From contig NZ_CP061800.1 of NCBI RefSeq assembly GCF_017377395.1, positions 310,001 to 374,000 on the forward strand: a stretch of 64,000 bases of DNA. Reading direction: 5' to 3'. Position 1 is the first letter of the stretch. Each line of letters begins with the position of its first letter. The notes under the pieces were generated by a model. That model searched no databases. It saw only the letters and a program-made list of their open reading frames with translations, and was not told the origin of the DNA. The position numbers and the translations under genes were made by a program. The DNA comes from Desulfonema magnum (GTDB taxonomy: Bacteria; Desulfobacterota; Desulfobacteria; Desulfobacterales; 4be13). Shown here piece after piece: positions 16,285-24,318 of this stretch.

Positions 16285-16924
16285 AATATCTCCCCCTATA
16301 CTCTTTATTAATTTTTTTCAGTCGAGCTTTTAATCGCTTGTTTGCATTGTAAATTTCCTCAATGCCTACACCTAATGCATCAGCTATTTTTTGTGCTTTT
16401 ACAGGTCCGCCTGAGTCTATCTGATATTCAATTATTTGTTTTAGCAGAGCATCATCCTCAACTAAAGATAAAATTTGTTCGTGTAATTTTGATTGATAAG
16501 CGTCCGATGTTATTTGTTGAACAACAGCATCGCTGGATTTTCCCAAATCATGCTGATTGATTTTCCGCCCGTAGATATTTGCAGGTTGGTTTTCCAAAGC
16601 ATACCCATTCTGCCTCTCCTTTTTTCTTTTTTTTACATCATTCCATTTACTTTGAATATGACTGACTTTACTCCTCACAATGTTATACAAACAACCAAGT
16701 AAGGCTTTTTTAGTTTCTGTCGGACAGCGCCTCCTGTCCTCCAAAAGGTCTTTAACAGCTTCTTGAAAAAGGGCTTCAGTGTCTCGGCTCGGAAATTTTG
16801 CCATATCTGGGATAGTTGGAATTTTACGGAGTTGTTCTCCAAATCGTCTCCGGAGTTTTAGTCTCAACCTGTCAATATCTTCCTCTTTCAGATTTTCTAA
16901 TGCTGACCGGATGTTTACGGACAT
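16277..16924 (-). CDS. Divergent sigma-70-like / ECF-type factor
   Basis: A 215-residue, strongly charged protein. The middle (TEALFQEAVKDLLED, KALLGCLYNIVRSKVSHIQ) resembles sigma region 2. The end (LLKQIIEYQIDSGGPVKAQK, IADALGVGIEEIYNANKRLK) looks like a region-4 helix-turn-helix. The spacing is unusual and a basic linker (KKRKKERQNG) separates the halves, so the assignment is moderate. It heads a four-gene minus-strand operon ending at 13591. A palindromic element (17044-17219) lies 120 bases upstream in the divergent promoter region. Confidence 0.5.
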   Translation of the reverse strand: MSVNIRSALENLKEEDIDRLRLKLRRRFGEQLRKIPTIPDMAKFPSRDTEALFQEAVKDLLEDRRRCPTETKKALLGCLYNIVRSKVSHIQSKWNDVKKRKKERQNGYALENQPANIYGRKINQHDLGKSSDAVVQQITSDAYQSKLHEQILSLVEDDALLKQIIEYQIDSGGPVKAQKIADALGVGIEEIYNANKRLKARLKKINKEYRGRYYV

Positions 16925-17043
16925 TTTTCTTCTCCCTCTATAATATATAGACCGATTTTATAGACATTTTTGCCATATTTTTTTTAAAAAAAGTACATGA
17001 CTATACCCTAAAAAATCAATTTGTTACCATTATCTAAGAAATC

Positions 17044-17219
17044 AATATATAGTACTTAGATTTAGGTATGTCCCGGCATGATTTTTGCATGGGAAGGTTG
17101 TCCCGGAAAAAAAGCCGTTTCCGGGCCTGAAAATTTCATTCGTCCGTTCGGAATCCCGGAGGCCGCCTCTGTATGCAACTTTCGTGCCAGGACATACCTA
17201 AATCTAAATACTATATATT
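17044..17219. repeat. 176-bp element with 30-bp terminal inverted repeats
   Basis: The left arm begins AATATATAGTACTTAGATTT and the right arm is its complement with one mismatch, extending to GGACATACC. The interior is GC-richer with TCCCGGAAAAAAAGCC and TTTCCGGGCC arms. It sits between the divergent sigma-like and repeat-protein genes, so it may insulate or carry promoters. Confidence 0.8.
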
Positions 17220-17427
17220 TTTTCCGCCAAAAATTTCATTTTTACGGCATACATACACAAAAGGGCAATGAATAGCAATATAAAATTCTAACTGAAACAA
17301 AATTTGATTACGATAACATTTCTAAAGGGAGGTGATATCAACACAAATCACAAAGAAAGACATTGAAATTTCGATTATCATTCTGAAAATATTATATTTT
17401 AACTTTATTTGAAAAGGAGACAATAAA

Positions 17428-17796
17428 ATGAAAAAATGTTTTGCTCTGATTCTTGGAATTCTTCTGGCAGGTTCCGCAGCCTTTGCAAGCGAATGGGAAC
17501 ATGACCGGCACCGTTACCGTCCGGAACAACATCAGCACGGATCCTGGCAACATGGCCGAAGCCCCTCATGGGGCGAATCCTCTGAGGGATCACAAGGCGG
17601 ACCGGAACATGGTCAGCAGCGTTACCGGCCGGAGCGACATAATCATAACGGCTCCTGGCAACAACAGGGCCGAAACCCCTCATGGGGCGAATCCTCTGAC
17701 GGATCACAAGGCGAATGGGAACATGACCAGCACCGTTACCGGCCGGAACAACATCATCATGATAGGCCTTGGCAACAGGGCCGAAGCCCCTCATGA
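17428..17796 (+). CDS. Small secreted protein made of His/Arg/Gln-rich tandem repeats
   Basis: A 122-residue protein with a clear signal peptide (MKKCFALILGILLAGSAAFA). The mature part is almost three copies of a roughly 36-residue unit of the form EWEHDRHRYRPEQ...GSWQ..GRSPSWGESS..SQG. Runs of His (HHHD, HNHN) suggest metal or polyanion binding, but no family is known to me. The third unit ends at a TGA where earlier units have TGG (Trp); reading through would add about 43 unrelated residues. AAAAGGAGA precedes the ATG. DNA identity between units is high, pointing to recent duplication. Confidence 0.7.
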   Translation: MKKCFALILGILLAGSAAFASEWEHDRHRYRPEQHQHGSWQHGRSPSWGESSEGSQGGPEHGQQRYRPERHNHNGSWQQQGRNPSWGESSDGSQGEWEHDQHRYRPEQHHHDRPWQQGRSPS

Positions 17797-17831
17797 AGCG
17801 AATCGAAAATATCCTTGAAAAGCTCCCGAAG

Positions 17832-17872
17832 GATTGGCAAATCTCCCGGAAATCTACGGGATTCGCCAATCC
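17832..17872 (+). terminator. Hairpin after the repeat protein
   Basis: GGATTGGCAAATCTCCCG pairs with CGGGATTCGCCAATCC (about 16 bp with one bulge). It lies 36 bases past the stop and lacks a T-run, so it is a weak terminator or an mRNA-stabilising end. Confidence 0.4.
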
Positions 17873-17967
17873 CGAACGAGTATGAGGATGGATTTCCGAC
17901 GAGTTTTCGATCTGCTGAAATTCCATGATTGGCAGGAACATGCTCAACGCTTAATATAACCATATAG

Positions 17968-18150
17968 GAAAGGAGGTGATAAGCAGGCTTAATTAATTAA
18001 AGATAAGGGAAAGGAACCGTGGGGGCGGTTCCTCTCTGCCCTCTCACAAATGAAAACCGTCGGTATGCCGGTATTTTCACAGAGGACATCTGTTTTCCGA
18101 AGATAAGAAGATTCGGGAAAAAGTCAAGCGTGATCTGATACCGGCAAAAC
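17968..18150 (+). promoter_or_regulatory. Structured leader with a perfect anti-16S match and short leader ORF
   Basis: AAAGGAGGTGATA at about 17970 is an almost complete complement of the 16S 3' end, yet no ATG follows at normal distance. Next come a GGAACCGTGGGGGCGGTTCC hairpin and an 18-codon ORF (MKTVGMPVFSQRTSVFRR, 18052-18108). The DMT transporter starts at 18175. It could be a leader-peptide or attenuation region; no known riboswitch class was recognised. Confidence 0.35.
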
Positions 18151-18174
18151 GGCAATCTTTGAAAGGAGAATGTC

Positions 18175-19281
18175 ATGAAGGATTATCAGAAGTCTGAAAA
18201 CAGCTTTTACACAAACATGGGTCTGTCTCTTATGTTTTTCGCCGCGTTCATCTGGGGGATGTTTCCTGCTTTTTACGGCATGATTCCCAAAGATGTTCTG
18301 GACAATGTTCCGGCAGCCGTCATGGCATGGCTGATTCTTTTTCGCACGGCCGGTGCGGTTCCATGCTTTGTGTGCATGATTGCCATCATCTCGTTTTTTC
18401 GCACTTCCCGGGAAGAAAGACAGACAATATGGTGTTTGTTTAAGAGGCAGCGGATGCTTCTGTTTGCTGCCGCCTTATGTCTCACCACATGCCGATGGTT
18501 TGATTACAAAATCATCCGAAGCGGGGGATCCGAATATGTGACCTTTGCCTGTGTCTTTTCCGTGGCCCTTGTCTATGTAGGCAGCTTTGCCATCAGGCTT
18601 GTCAAGATATTCTTTTTCGGAAAAAAATCAGAAAGGATACGCCTCGATGAAATATTTCTGAGCATTCCGATTCTTCTCGGAGCGCTCGTGACCGTCATTG
18701 CCATGCAGGGAGACATTCCTCTGAACATCGGAGTTTTCCAGCCTTTTCTTCTTGCCCTGACATCGGCAACCGTCCTCGCCCTTTATTTTGATATCATCTC
18801 CGCTGTCAGCAAAACATCCGAACTTACCCTCGGGGGCAAAATTCTGCTCCTCTCTCTTCAGCAGGGGCTTATTCATCTTCTGACAGCCGTTCCCTGGGGA
18901 ATGTTCCTGCTTCACGGTTACATGAAAAATTCGGAGTCTGTCATTTCCGCCTTCAGCGCGGTCAGACCATCCTTCCTCGTCATATTTGTCGGTGTCGGCG
19001 TGTTCGGCACTGCGATTGCCTATTTTACCGAGGCGCTCGGGGCTGCCCTGTATCAGTATGGAAACAGAAGAAACACAGGTGTCGGGGTGAACGGCTGGCT
19101 TTCCATCATTGCCTTCGCCGACCCCCTCATATCTCTGTCCCTGAGCTGGCTGGTGTCGGTCTGGCAGGTACGGAGACTCGGGGCTTTGGAGATTGCCCGT
19201 CCCAATCTGATCATCATTCCCATAGTCCTGATGATGATCACCATTCTCTCCGCATACAAAAAGGAACGAAAAGAAAAATGA
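18175..19281 (+). CDS. EamA/DMT-superfamily membrane transporter
   Basis: A 368-residue polytopic protein with about ten predicted helices. The first is MGLSLMFFAAFIWGMFPAFY, an EamA-like start. A loop, EERQTIWCLFKRQR, precedes helix three, and the last helix is LIIIPIVLMMITILSAYK with a Lys/Arg-rich cytoplasmic end. Drug/metabolite transporters export or import small metabolites; the substrate cannot be predicted. AAAGGAG precedes the ATG, after a structured leader. No operon partner is evident; the next gene is 270 bases away behind an inverted repeat. Confidence 0.65.
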   Translation: MKDYQKSENSFYTNMGLSLMFFAAFIWGMFPAFYGMIPKDVLDNVPAAVMAWLILFRTAGAVPCFVCMIAIISFFRTSREERQTIWCLFKRQRMLLFAAALCLTTCRWFDYKIIRSGGSEYVTFACVFSVALVYVGSFAIRLVKIFFFGKKSERIRLDEIFLSIPILLGALVTVIAMQGDIPLNIGVFQPFLLALTSATVLALYFDIISAVSKTSELTLGGKILLLSLQQGLIHLLTAVPWGMFLLHGYMKNSESVISAFSAVRPSFLVIFVGVGVFGTAIAYFTEALGAALYQYGNRRNTGVGVNGWLSIIAFADPLISLSLSWLVSVWQVRRLGALEIARPNLIIIPIVLMMITILSAYKKERKEK

Positions 19282-19320
19282 TAAATAATTCTTTTTAATC
19301 CTGTATATTTCATTCATTTT

Positions 19321-19400
19321 CCATAGACTTTCAAGAAAATTATCTTGGGAAGGCGGCAGAGAAAAGATAACGCACCAAAATATTTTCTTGAAGTCTATGG
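19321..19400. repeat. 80-bp inverted-repeat element
   Basis: CCATAGACTTTCAAGAAAAT pairs with ATTTTCTTGAAGTCTATGG (one bulged T). The centre is GGAAGGCGGCAGAG. It may serve as terminator for the transporter. It is the only structure seen between 19282 and 19552. Confidence 0.7.
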
Positions 19401-19552
19401 AACTGAATCTTATCTGTTATGTCCATTCCTTGTTCTTATTCTGCCCGAAAAATTATATAACCTGAACTTGACACATACTCAGAAATTTTATATTCAACTG
19501 ATTAAAAAGTGGACTGAAAATCTATAATGGGAATTATTTGGAATGATAAAGT

Positions 19553-20947
19553 ATGAACAAAAAAAACTTTTTAATCATTTTCATTTATATAGGAATGGCA
19601 CTCTGCATCCCATGCTTATCGGGATGTGTCGTGAGCGAAGCTAATCACAGTTCTGTCGGTTCTGTCCCTTCTTTTGCTGAGGATGCTGACCAAGGATCAG
19701 AAGGTTTCATGGAAGTGAATCCCTCAATAGAAAAACGAGTGGCTCTGGTGATTGGAAATGGCGATTATGAAAACGACCCCCTCAAAAATCCTGTCAATGA
19801 TGCCAGAGCAATGGCAAAAGTATTGAGAGAGACGGGCTTTGAAGTTATAAAATATGAAGATCTGAGCCGGGAAGAAATGATACGCCGTATCAATGAATTT
19901 GGGAAAAAAATAAGTAACAGCGGAGTGGGGCTTTTTTACTTTGCAGGGCATGGGATACAGATAGAAGGTCAAAATTACCTGATTCCGGTGAATATGAACA
20001 TCAAAGGGGAAGAAGACGTTGAGCTGGAATCGGTCAGGATTGACCGTGTGCTTGCCAAGATGGACAGCGCAAAGAACCGGCTCAATATCCTTATTCTGGA
20101 TGCCTGCCGAAATAATCCGTATGCACGCAGTTTTCGGTCAATGACCAGAGGGCTTGCCCTTATGGATGCGCCCAGCGGAACTTTTATTGCGTATGCCACT
20201 GCTCCCGGGTGTGTTGCTGATGATGGTTCGGGGGAAAACGGCCTTTATACCCAGGAACTGCTTAAAAATATTACCATCCCTGGATTGAAAGTGGAGGATG
20301 TGTTTAAAAAAGTACGAGTTTCTGTCAAAAAAGAAACTCAGGGGGAACAGGTTCCCTGGGATGCCTCTTCTTTGACAGGAGACTTTTATTTCAAACCTTC
20401 TGAAAAACAGAATGAACTTGCTGCTCTTGCAGAGGAAAAACAGCGTATTGAAGAGGAACTCCGACATCAAAAAAAAGAACTTGCCAAAATTAAGCAAGAG
20501 AAAGAGAAAGAGAAAGATTTTATTACATCTGCGCCGAAACCAAGTCCCTCTCCTGACAAAACTGGCAATACCAAAGATATCAGACGCTTTTGCATCGAAA
20601 ATGACGAGGGGGCAAAATATCTTGTTCAGCGACTCAGTGAGCAACTTTATAAAGAAGGTATGAAATATGCCAAAAAATCTGATAGTAGCGACGAACATAT
20701 GGTTTACATCCATATTGCCAGCAATACAAAGAACTCTCTTTTTTATAACGCGAAAAAATCAACACTGACCGCAACTATTACCGTCAAAGACGCTTCAGGG
20801 AGGGTCTTATCTTACAAAAGGTTTAAGGCATCCGGAGACTCGGACATAAGCTATGATGAAGCCTTGGAAAAGGCATCACGGCTTATTTTTTTAAAACAAT
20901 TAAAAGAAAAAGGTATTTTAAAAACATTAGGATTAAACCTAAATTGA
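19553..20947 (+). CDS. Caspase-like (peptidase C14) lipoprotein
   Basis: A 464-residue protein. The signal ends in the lipobox LSGC near residue 25. The caspase-type p20 domain runs from KRVALVIGNGDYEN (about 60) through FYFAGHGIQ (catalytic His) to LILDACRNNPY (catalytic Cys after Asp-Ala), then GTFIAYATAPG. A charged coiled coil (EEKQRIEEELRHQKKELAKI) follows, then a C-terminal domain of unknown type. Both dyad residues are present. Bacterial metacaspase-like proteins cleave after basic or acidic residues; the targets here are unknown. The last residues (LGLNLN) are encoded by the arm of an inverted repeat, so the C-terminus was probably altered by its insertion. Confidence 0.82.
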   Translation: MNKKNFLIIFIYIGMALCIPCLSGCVVSEANHSSVGSVPSFAEDADQGSEGFMEVNPSIEKRVALVIGNGDYENDPLKNPVNDARAMAKVLRETGFEVIKYEDLSREEMIRRINEFGKKISNSGVGLFYFAGHGIQIEGQNYLIPVNMNIKGEEDVELESVRIDRVLAKMDSAKNRLNILILDACRNNPYARSFRSMTRGLALMDAPSGTFIAYATAPGCVADDGSGENGLYTQELLKNITIPGLKVEDVFKKVRVSVKKETQGEQVPWDASSLTGDFYFKPSEKQNELAALAEEKQRIEEELRHQKKELAKIKQEKEKEKDFITSAPKPSPSPDKTGNTKDIRRFCIENDEGAKYLVQRLSEQLYKEGMKYAKKSDSSDEHMVYIHIASNTKNSLFYNAKKSTLTATITVKDASGRVLSYKRFKASGDSDISYDEALEKASRLIFLKQLKEKGILKTLGLNLN

Positions 20948-21103
20948 GCGATTCTTTGGCCTGAATATGATTCCCGGCTTGTAGTATAAGGGCTTCGGCG
21001 GTTTCCGGGTTTTCACCCATCGGGTGAAAAGTGTAAAATACAAAAAGCCCCGGCTGCCGGACTCTTAGCCAGTTTTTCTGAAAAGAATCGCTCAATTTAG
21101 GTT
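20936..21103. repeat. 168-bp element with perfect 22-bp terminal inverted repeats
   Basis: AACCTAAATTGAGCGATTCT at the left and its exact complement at 21082-21103 enclose a GC-rich centre with TTTCACCCATCGGGTGAAAA and AAAAGCCCCGGCTG hairpins. The left arm supplies the stop codon of the caspase-like gene and the right arm ends 25 bases before the next ATG. Confidence 0.85.
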
Positions 21104-21127
21104 AAAATGACAAGGAGGTAAGATAAA

Positions 21128-22135
21128 ATGGCTAGGGTGAAAAATCTGTTGTTATTCTTCCCGGGGCTGATGATTGTGCTGTCCGGGTGTGTCACCACAA
21201 AACTCGTTGACAGTTTTGGCAATTATACAGATGTACATATCGAAAAGGCGGAGTTTTCTCCCACCGCGGAAGAAATTGAGGCAACTCAGCAGAATAAGCT
21301 CAGGGTAGTTGTCATTCCGCCCGAAGACAAAAAAATTGTGAAGGATGCGGAGCTTAAAGAAGCTATTGTCAGCAGTGTTGAAAAACATCTGACTGATGCT
21401 GGTGTGGAAGTAGTCACCCAAAGTCTGAAAAACAAACTGCAACGTTCTCTGGTAGAATTTCAGAGTGCGAAGATTGATTATAAGGGGCCCACTGATGCCC
21501 ATTATGCTGTTATTTGTTCTGTGAATTCGGTTGACCTCAACAGCGAATATGTCGCTGCGAGTAAGGACAAGGACGGCAAACAAACATCTGGACCTTCGTG
21601 CAAATATACTGCACGGTTTAAGGGGATGATAAAAATTTACAATATAATGGAAAAACGTATCATTGAAAGTGTGGAACTAAATCATCTGAGCTTAGATTAC
21701 AGGGATACCAGCAGTAGTAGTTGCAAGATAGGTAAGAGTATTTATGAGCTGGCCCGAAGTGCGGCATCCGACGCTGTTGATGAGGTTCGTACTCAGCTTC
21801 AAAATTTCTTTTCCCCCAAAGGGTATATCCTTGCCAAAAAAGTCAATGAGGACAAGCGGATTTTCAGGATATCCCTTGGCAGGCACCACAATCTGAAACA
21901 GGGACAGCATGTTGACATATATACAAAGCAGTCATTTACCAATGAACTGACCGATGAAATCAGCATTGACGAGGTGAAAATTGCGGAGGGAAAAGTAACA
22001 GACTATATTGATAACACATTCGCCTGGATTAGTGTGTCAGATGCAGAAAAAGCGGATAAGGTCAAACTTGGGGACTATGTGAAAATTAGCTATAAGTTAT
22101 CACTGTTTGAGCAATTCAGTGGTGTCTTGCCTTAG
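21128..22135 (+). CDS. Outer-membrane-type lipoprotein of unknown function
   Basis: A 335-residue protein with a signal ending in the lipobox VLSGC (Cys about 21). RVVVIPPEDKKIVKDAELKE begins a domain reminiscent of envelope lipoproteins that assemble on a partner (CsgG/GNA1162-like nucleotide-binding-like fold), but similarity is weak. The C-terminal part, FRISLGRHHNLKQGQHVDIY, looks like a small beta-barrel (FlgT-C-like). AAGGAGG precedes the ATG. It follows the caspase-like lipoprotein on the same strand, so the two may work together at the envelope. Confidence 0.6.
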   Translation: MARVKNLLLFFPGLMIVLSGCVTTKLVDSFGNYTDVHIEKAEFSPTAEEIEATQQNKLRVVVIPPEDKKIVKDAELKEAIVSSVEKHLTDAGVEVVTQSLKNKLQRSLVEFQSAKIDYKGPTDAHYAVICSVNSVDLNSEYVAASKDKDGKQTSGPSCKYTARFKGMIKIYNIMEKRIIESVELNHLSLDYRDTSSSSCKIGKSIYELARSAASDAVDEVRTQLQNFFSPKGYILAKKVNEDKRIFRISLGRHHNLKQGQHVDIYTKQSFTNELTDEISIDEVKIAEGKVTDYIDNTFAWISVSDAEKADKVKLGDYVKISYKLSLFEQFSGVLP

Positions 22136-22183
22136 TGGATGGAGAAAATAGTATGGAACAAGCAGGGGCTGTGCTTATTTTTT

Positions 22184-22420
22184 TCATATCTTTAACGACA
22201 GGCATTTTTGGCTTCCGAGATAATCCCAACGGACTTTGGAAGTTAATACATTGAACAATTCCTGTGCATGTCCGCTTAACAGATCCGTTGTCAGAAGACT
22301 CTGAAAACCGCTGGTAATAAGGGGCACAGAACGCAATGAACTGAGGTTGATACTTTCCAGGAACACACAAAGATATTGTATCCGTTCCACACCGGGCCAA
22401 AGGCTGGGAAGCTTTCGCAT
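22184..22420 (-). pseudogene. N-terminal remnant resembling the pPIWI-RE island Z-type module
   Basis: A 78-residue frame that begins with ATG overlapping the TGA of the REase-like gene (AGGAG upstream), so it was the next gene of an operon. LWPGVERIQYLCVFLESINL and VRWDYLGSQK resemble, from memory, the short Z-type domain at the start of a pPIWI-RE island protein. The frame ends abruptly and no continuation is seen before the + strand lipoprotein gene ends at 22135. Truncation is clear; the family is tentative. Confidence 0.4.
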
Positions 22421-23574
22421 CAGATTTCTCCTGAGTGAATTGATCGGATCAGAGCGCCGACAGTTATGAATTCCAGGTCATTGGCCGCATCTTTTTTTTC
22501 CGAGCGGAGCGTTGCCATGTAATTTCCGAACCGGTCATCCAGTTCATCGCTGACAGCGATGATTTTGCGGTCGTACTCAATGAGGCGGCCTATGGAGTTG
22601 TTCAGACGTTTTATCAGCAGCATGGCTGAGGTATAAGATTTTGCATCTATGCCCACGGCAAAGCCGTCCAGAGATATGTCACAGGCATCTGAACTGGGAT
22701 ATAAGGCAGCATTTCTGCCTGCTGCCTTTGCAGCGTCGTAAATCTTGATTTCATCAAGTCCCGGGCCGACCCAGTAAGTGAGTAACTGATTTTTAAGCAG
22801 TTTCATATCCTGGGAATCTGAAAGTTCGTCTGTTTTGTGAAAAATTCCTTTTTTCCTGCAATTGCTGACAACACATATGCCGTCAGGATAAAGCCTTTTG
22901 TCAGGATGGGGTTTGAGCAGTCCGCCGCAGTTGGAACATTGATGCACCGTCCCGTCGTGTGTCCATCCCACAGGGATGTCCCGATAAAAGCTGGCAAGTG
23001 TCGGTTTTGCTTTTGGGAATCTGAGGCTGTCTTTCCAGTCTTCAATCTCCCGGATGGTTGCAAGGGGATGCCGGACGATGAATTCACGAATTGAGGTATA
23101 AAGTTGATCCCGGCGTGTTCGTGCGGATTGTACCAGATCACGCACCTGAGTGTGGTAATGATCCTCAAGAATCTGATCCTCTCCGTATCCGCCTGACTTT
23201 GCGGCAAGTTCAAAGGATTCGGGAGTGGGCGCAAGGGTCTGGGGATCAATCAGGATGACATCCTGATAAGGGAAATCCTCTTTGGCAAAATAATCTATGC
23301 CCCATTCTTTTAACGGGGTTGTTGCCATTTCCATAAGTTTGTGTACTGATGCGGCCTTGTCCTCCTTGCCTTCGCACATATAAAGTGCTGACAGACGGGG
23401 AAGTGCGGCAATCAGGCTGGCATCGAGTTCCGTCTGTTTTTGCCGCACGACTGAACGGTTGTTCCTTAATGTGTCATATTGACGTTCCAAGCCCTGTGCC
23501 AGAAGAATGAGAATCGTTTCCGGCGGTAATGCGAGGATGTTGTATGGTGAATCTTTTTGGGGTGTTGTGGGCAT
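22420..23574 (-). CDS. REase-like protein with zinc finger, pPIWI-RE-associated type
   Basis: About 384 residues from the ATG at 23574, which matches the start of the partial copy at 25828; the frame is open further to 23760. A helical N-terminus comes first, then a four-Cys zinc finger, HQCSNCGGLL...CVVSNCRKKG. The C-terminal nuclease-like segment (GLDEIKIYDAA, DISLDGFAVGIDAKSY) carries a D...DxK motif of the PD-(D/E)xK kind. This is the layout I associate with the REase encoded beside pPIWI-RE proteins, which act in defence against plasmids. No pPIWI or helicase gene remains in the window, so the island is incomplete. Family call moderate. Confidence 0.6.
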   Translation of the reverse strand: MPTTPQKDSPYNILALPPETILILLAQGLERQYDTLRNNRSVVRQKQTELDASLIAALPRLSALYMCEGKEDKAASVHKLMEMATTPLKEWGIDYFAKEDFPYQDVILIDPQTLAPTPESFELAAKSGGYGEDQILEDHYHTQVRDLVQSARTRRDQLYTSIREFIVRHPLATIREIEDWKDSLRFPKAKPTLASFYRDIPVGWTHDGTVHQCSNCGGLLKPHPDKRLYPDGICVVSNCRKKGIFHKTDELSDSQDMKLLKNQLLTYWVGPGLDEIKIYDAAKAAGRNAALYPSSDACDISLDGFAVGIDAKSYTSAMLLIKRLNNSIGRLIEYDRKIIAVSDELDDRFGNYMATLRSEKKDAANDLEFITVGALIRSIHSGEI

Positions 23575-24036
23575 TGCAAGTCTTTCTGTTTCGGCTGTCC
23601 GCTGGGCTGCCATTGGGTAATCGGGCCGTGTCAAATCAGCAAAAACTGTCATTAATAAATGTCTGAAATCAGGAAAGGAAAATGTATGTTTTTTATCAAA
23701 GACAGGCTGGCCGGTCAAGGTTTTTGTTTTCGTTTGGCCGGGATGCCCATCCTTCATCACCGGGATGTTCCGTCAGTGTGCAGGGATTATTTCAGTCTGA
23801 GGCCGTTTTATGGTTCATGCATATCTTGGGAAGGCCCGGAATATGACAGCGGATAAGAGGATGAAACGGATATGTCCGTCCGGTGCCGGATCGGAAACAT
23901 GGCACCGCGGACGGGACGGAAATCCGGTTAATCCCGAAATCCGCTGTCATATCATGCTGACCCGCCTCCCCTGAATCCGTTATAATCAGAAATTTTTTTA
24001 TTTCATATAATGAAGCATATCTGTCAATAAATCAGT

Positions 24037-24065
24037 TTGACATAAATAATCTTTTTTTGTAAATT
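24037..24065 (+). promoter_or_regulatory. Putative sigma-70 promoter of the PRTase unit
   Basis: TTGACA (24037) and TAAATT (24060) are spaced by 17 bases in an AT-rich stretch. The predicted transcript would start near 24072 and run through the hairpin at 24172 into the PRTase gene. Confidence 0.5.
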
Positions 24066-24171
24066 TAAATTTTTTTAAAACTTTAAAGAAGAAGGATAAT
24101 ATATGGTACCGGATACTTGAATGAATCAAAAAAATATGAGTCGGTTATCGGTCAAAAGTTTTAAGCTTTTG

Positions 24172-24244
24172 AAAAAGCCGGCCTCTATGCATTTCCTGAA
24201 AATTTATAATTTTGCAGGGAAAAATAGCGGCCGGCTTTTTTTTT
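24172..24244 (+). terminator. Strong intrinsic terminator in the PRTase leader
   Basis: AAAAAGCCGGCC pairs with GGCCGGCTTTTT. An inner CCTG/CAGG and AAAATT/AATTTT stem sits in the loop and TTTTTTTTT closes it. Because it lies between the promoter-like site at 24037 and the PRTase start, it would act as an attenuator or end a small RNA of about 170 bases. Confidence 0.7.
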
Positions 24245-24318
24245 GACTTAATTAATTTATGGATTTGCAAGCCGAAAGAGGCAATGAAAAATATATACTT
24301 GACAAAAGGAGAAAAGCC

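Noticed and set aside
17405..17947. Minus-strand 180-codon ORF over the repeat protein
   Set aside because: It is a mirror frame of the tandem DNA repeats. The plus-strand frame has the ribosome site and signal peptide.
18628..19317. Minus-strand 229-codon ORF
   Set aside because: It is antisense to the DMT transporter; the hydrophilic, His/Asp-rich frame is the usual complement of membrane helices.
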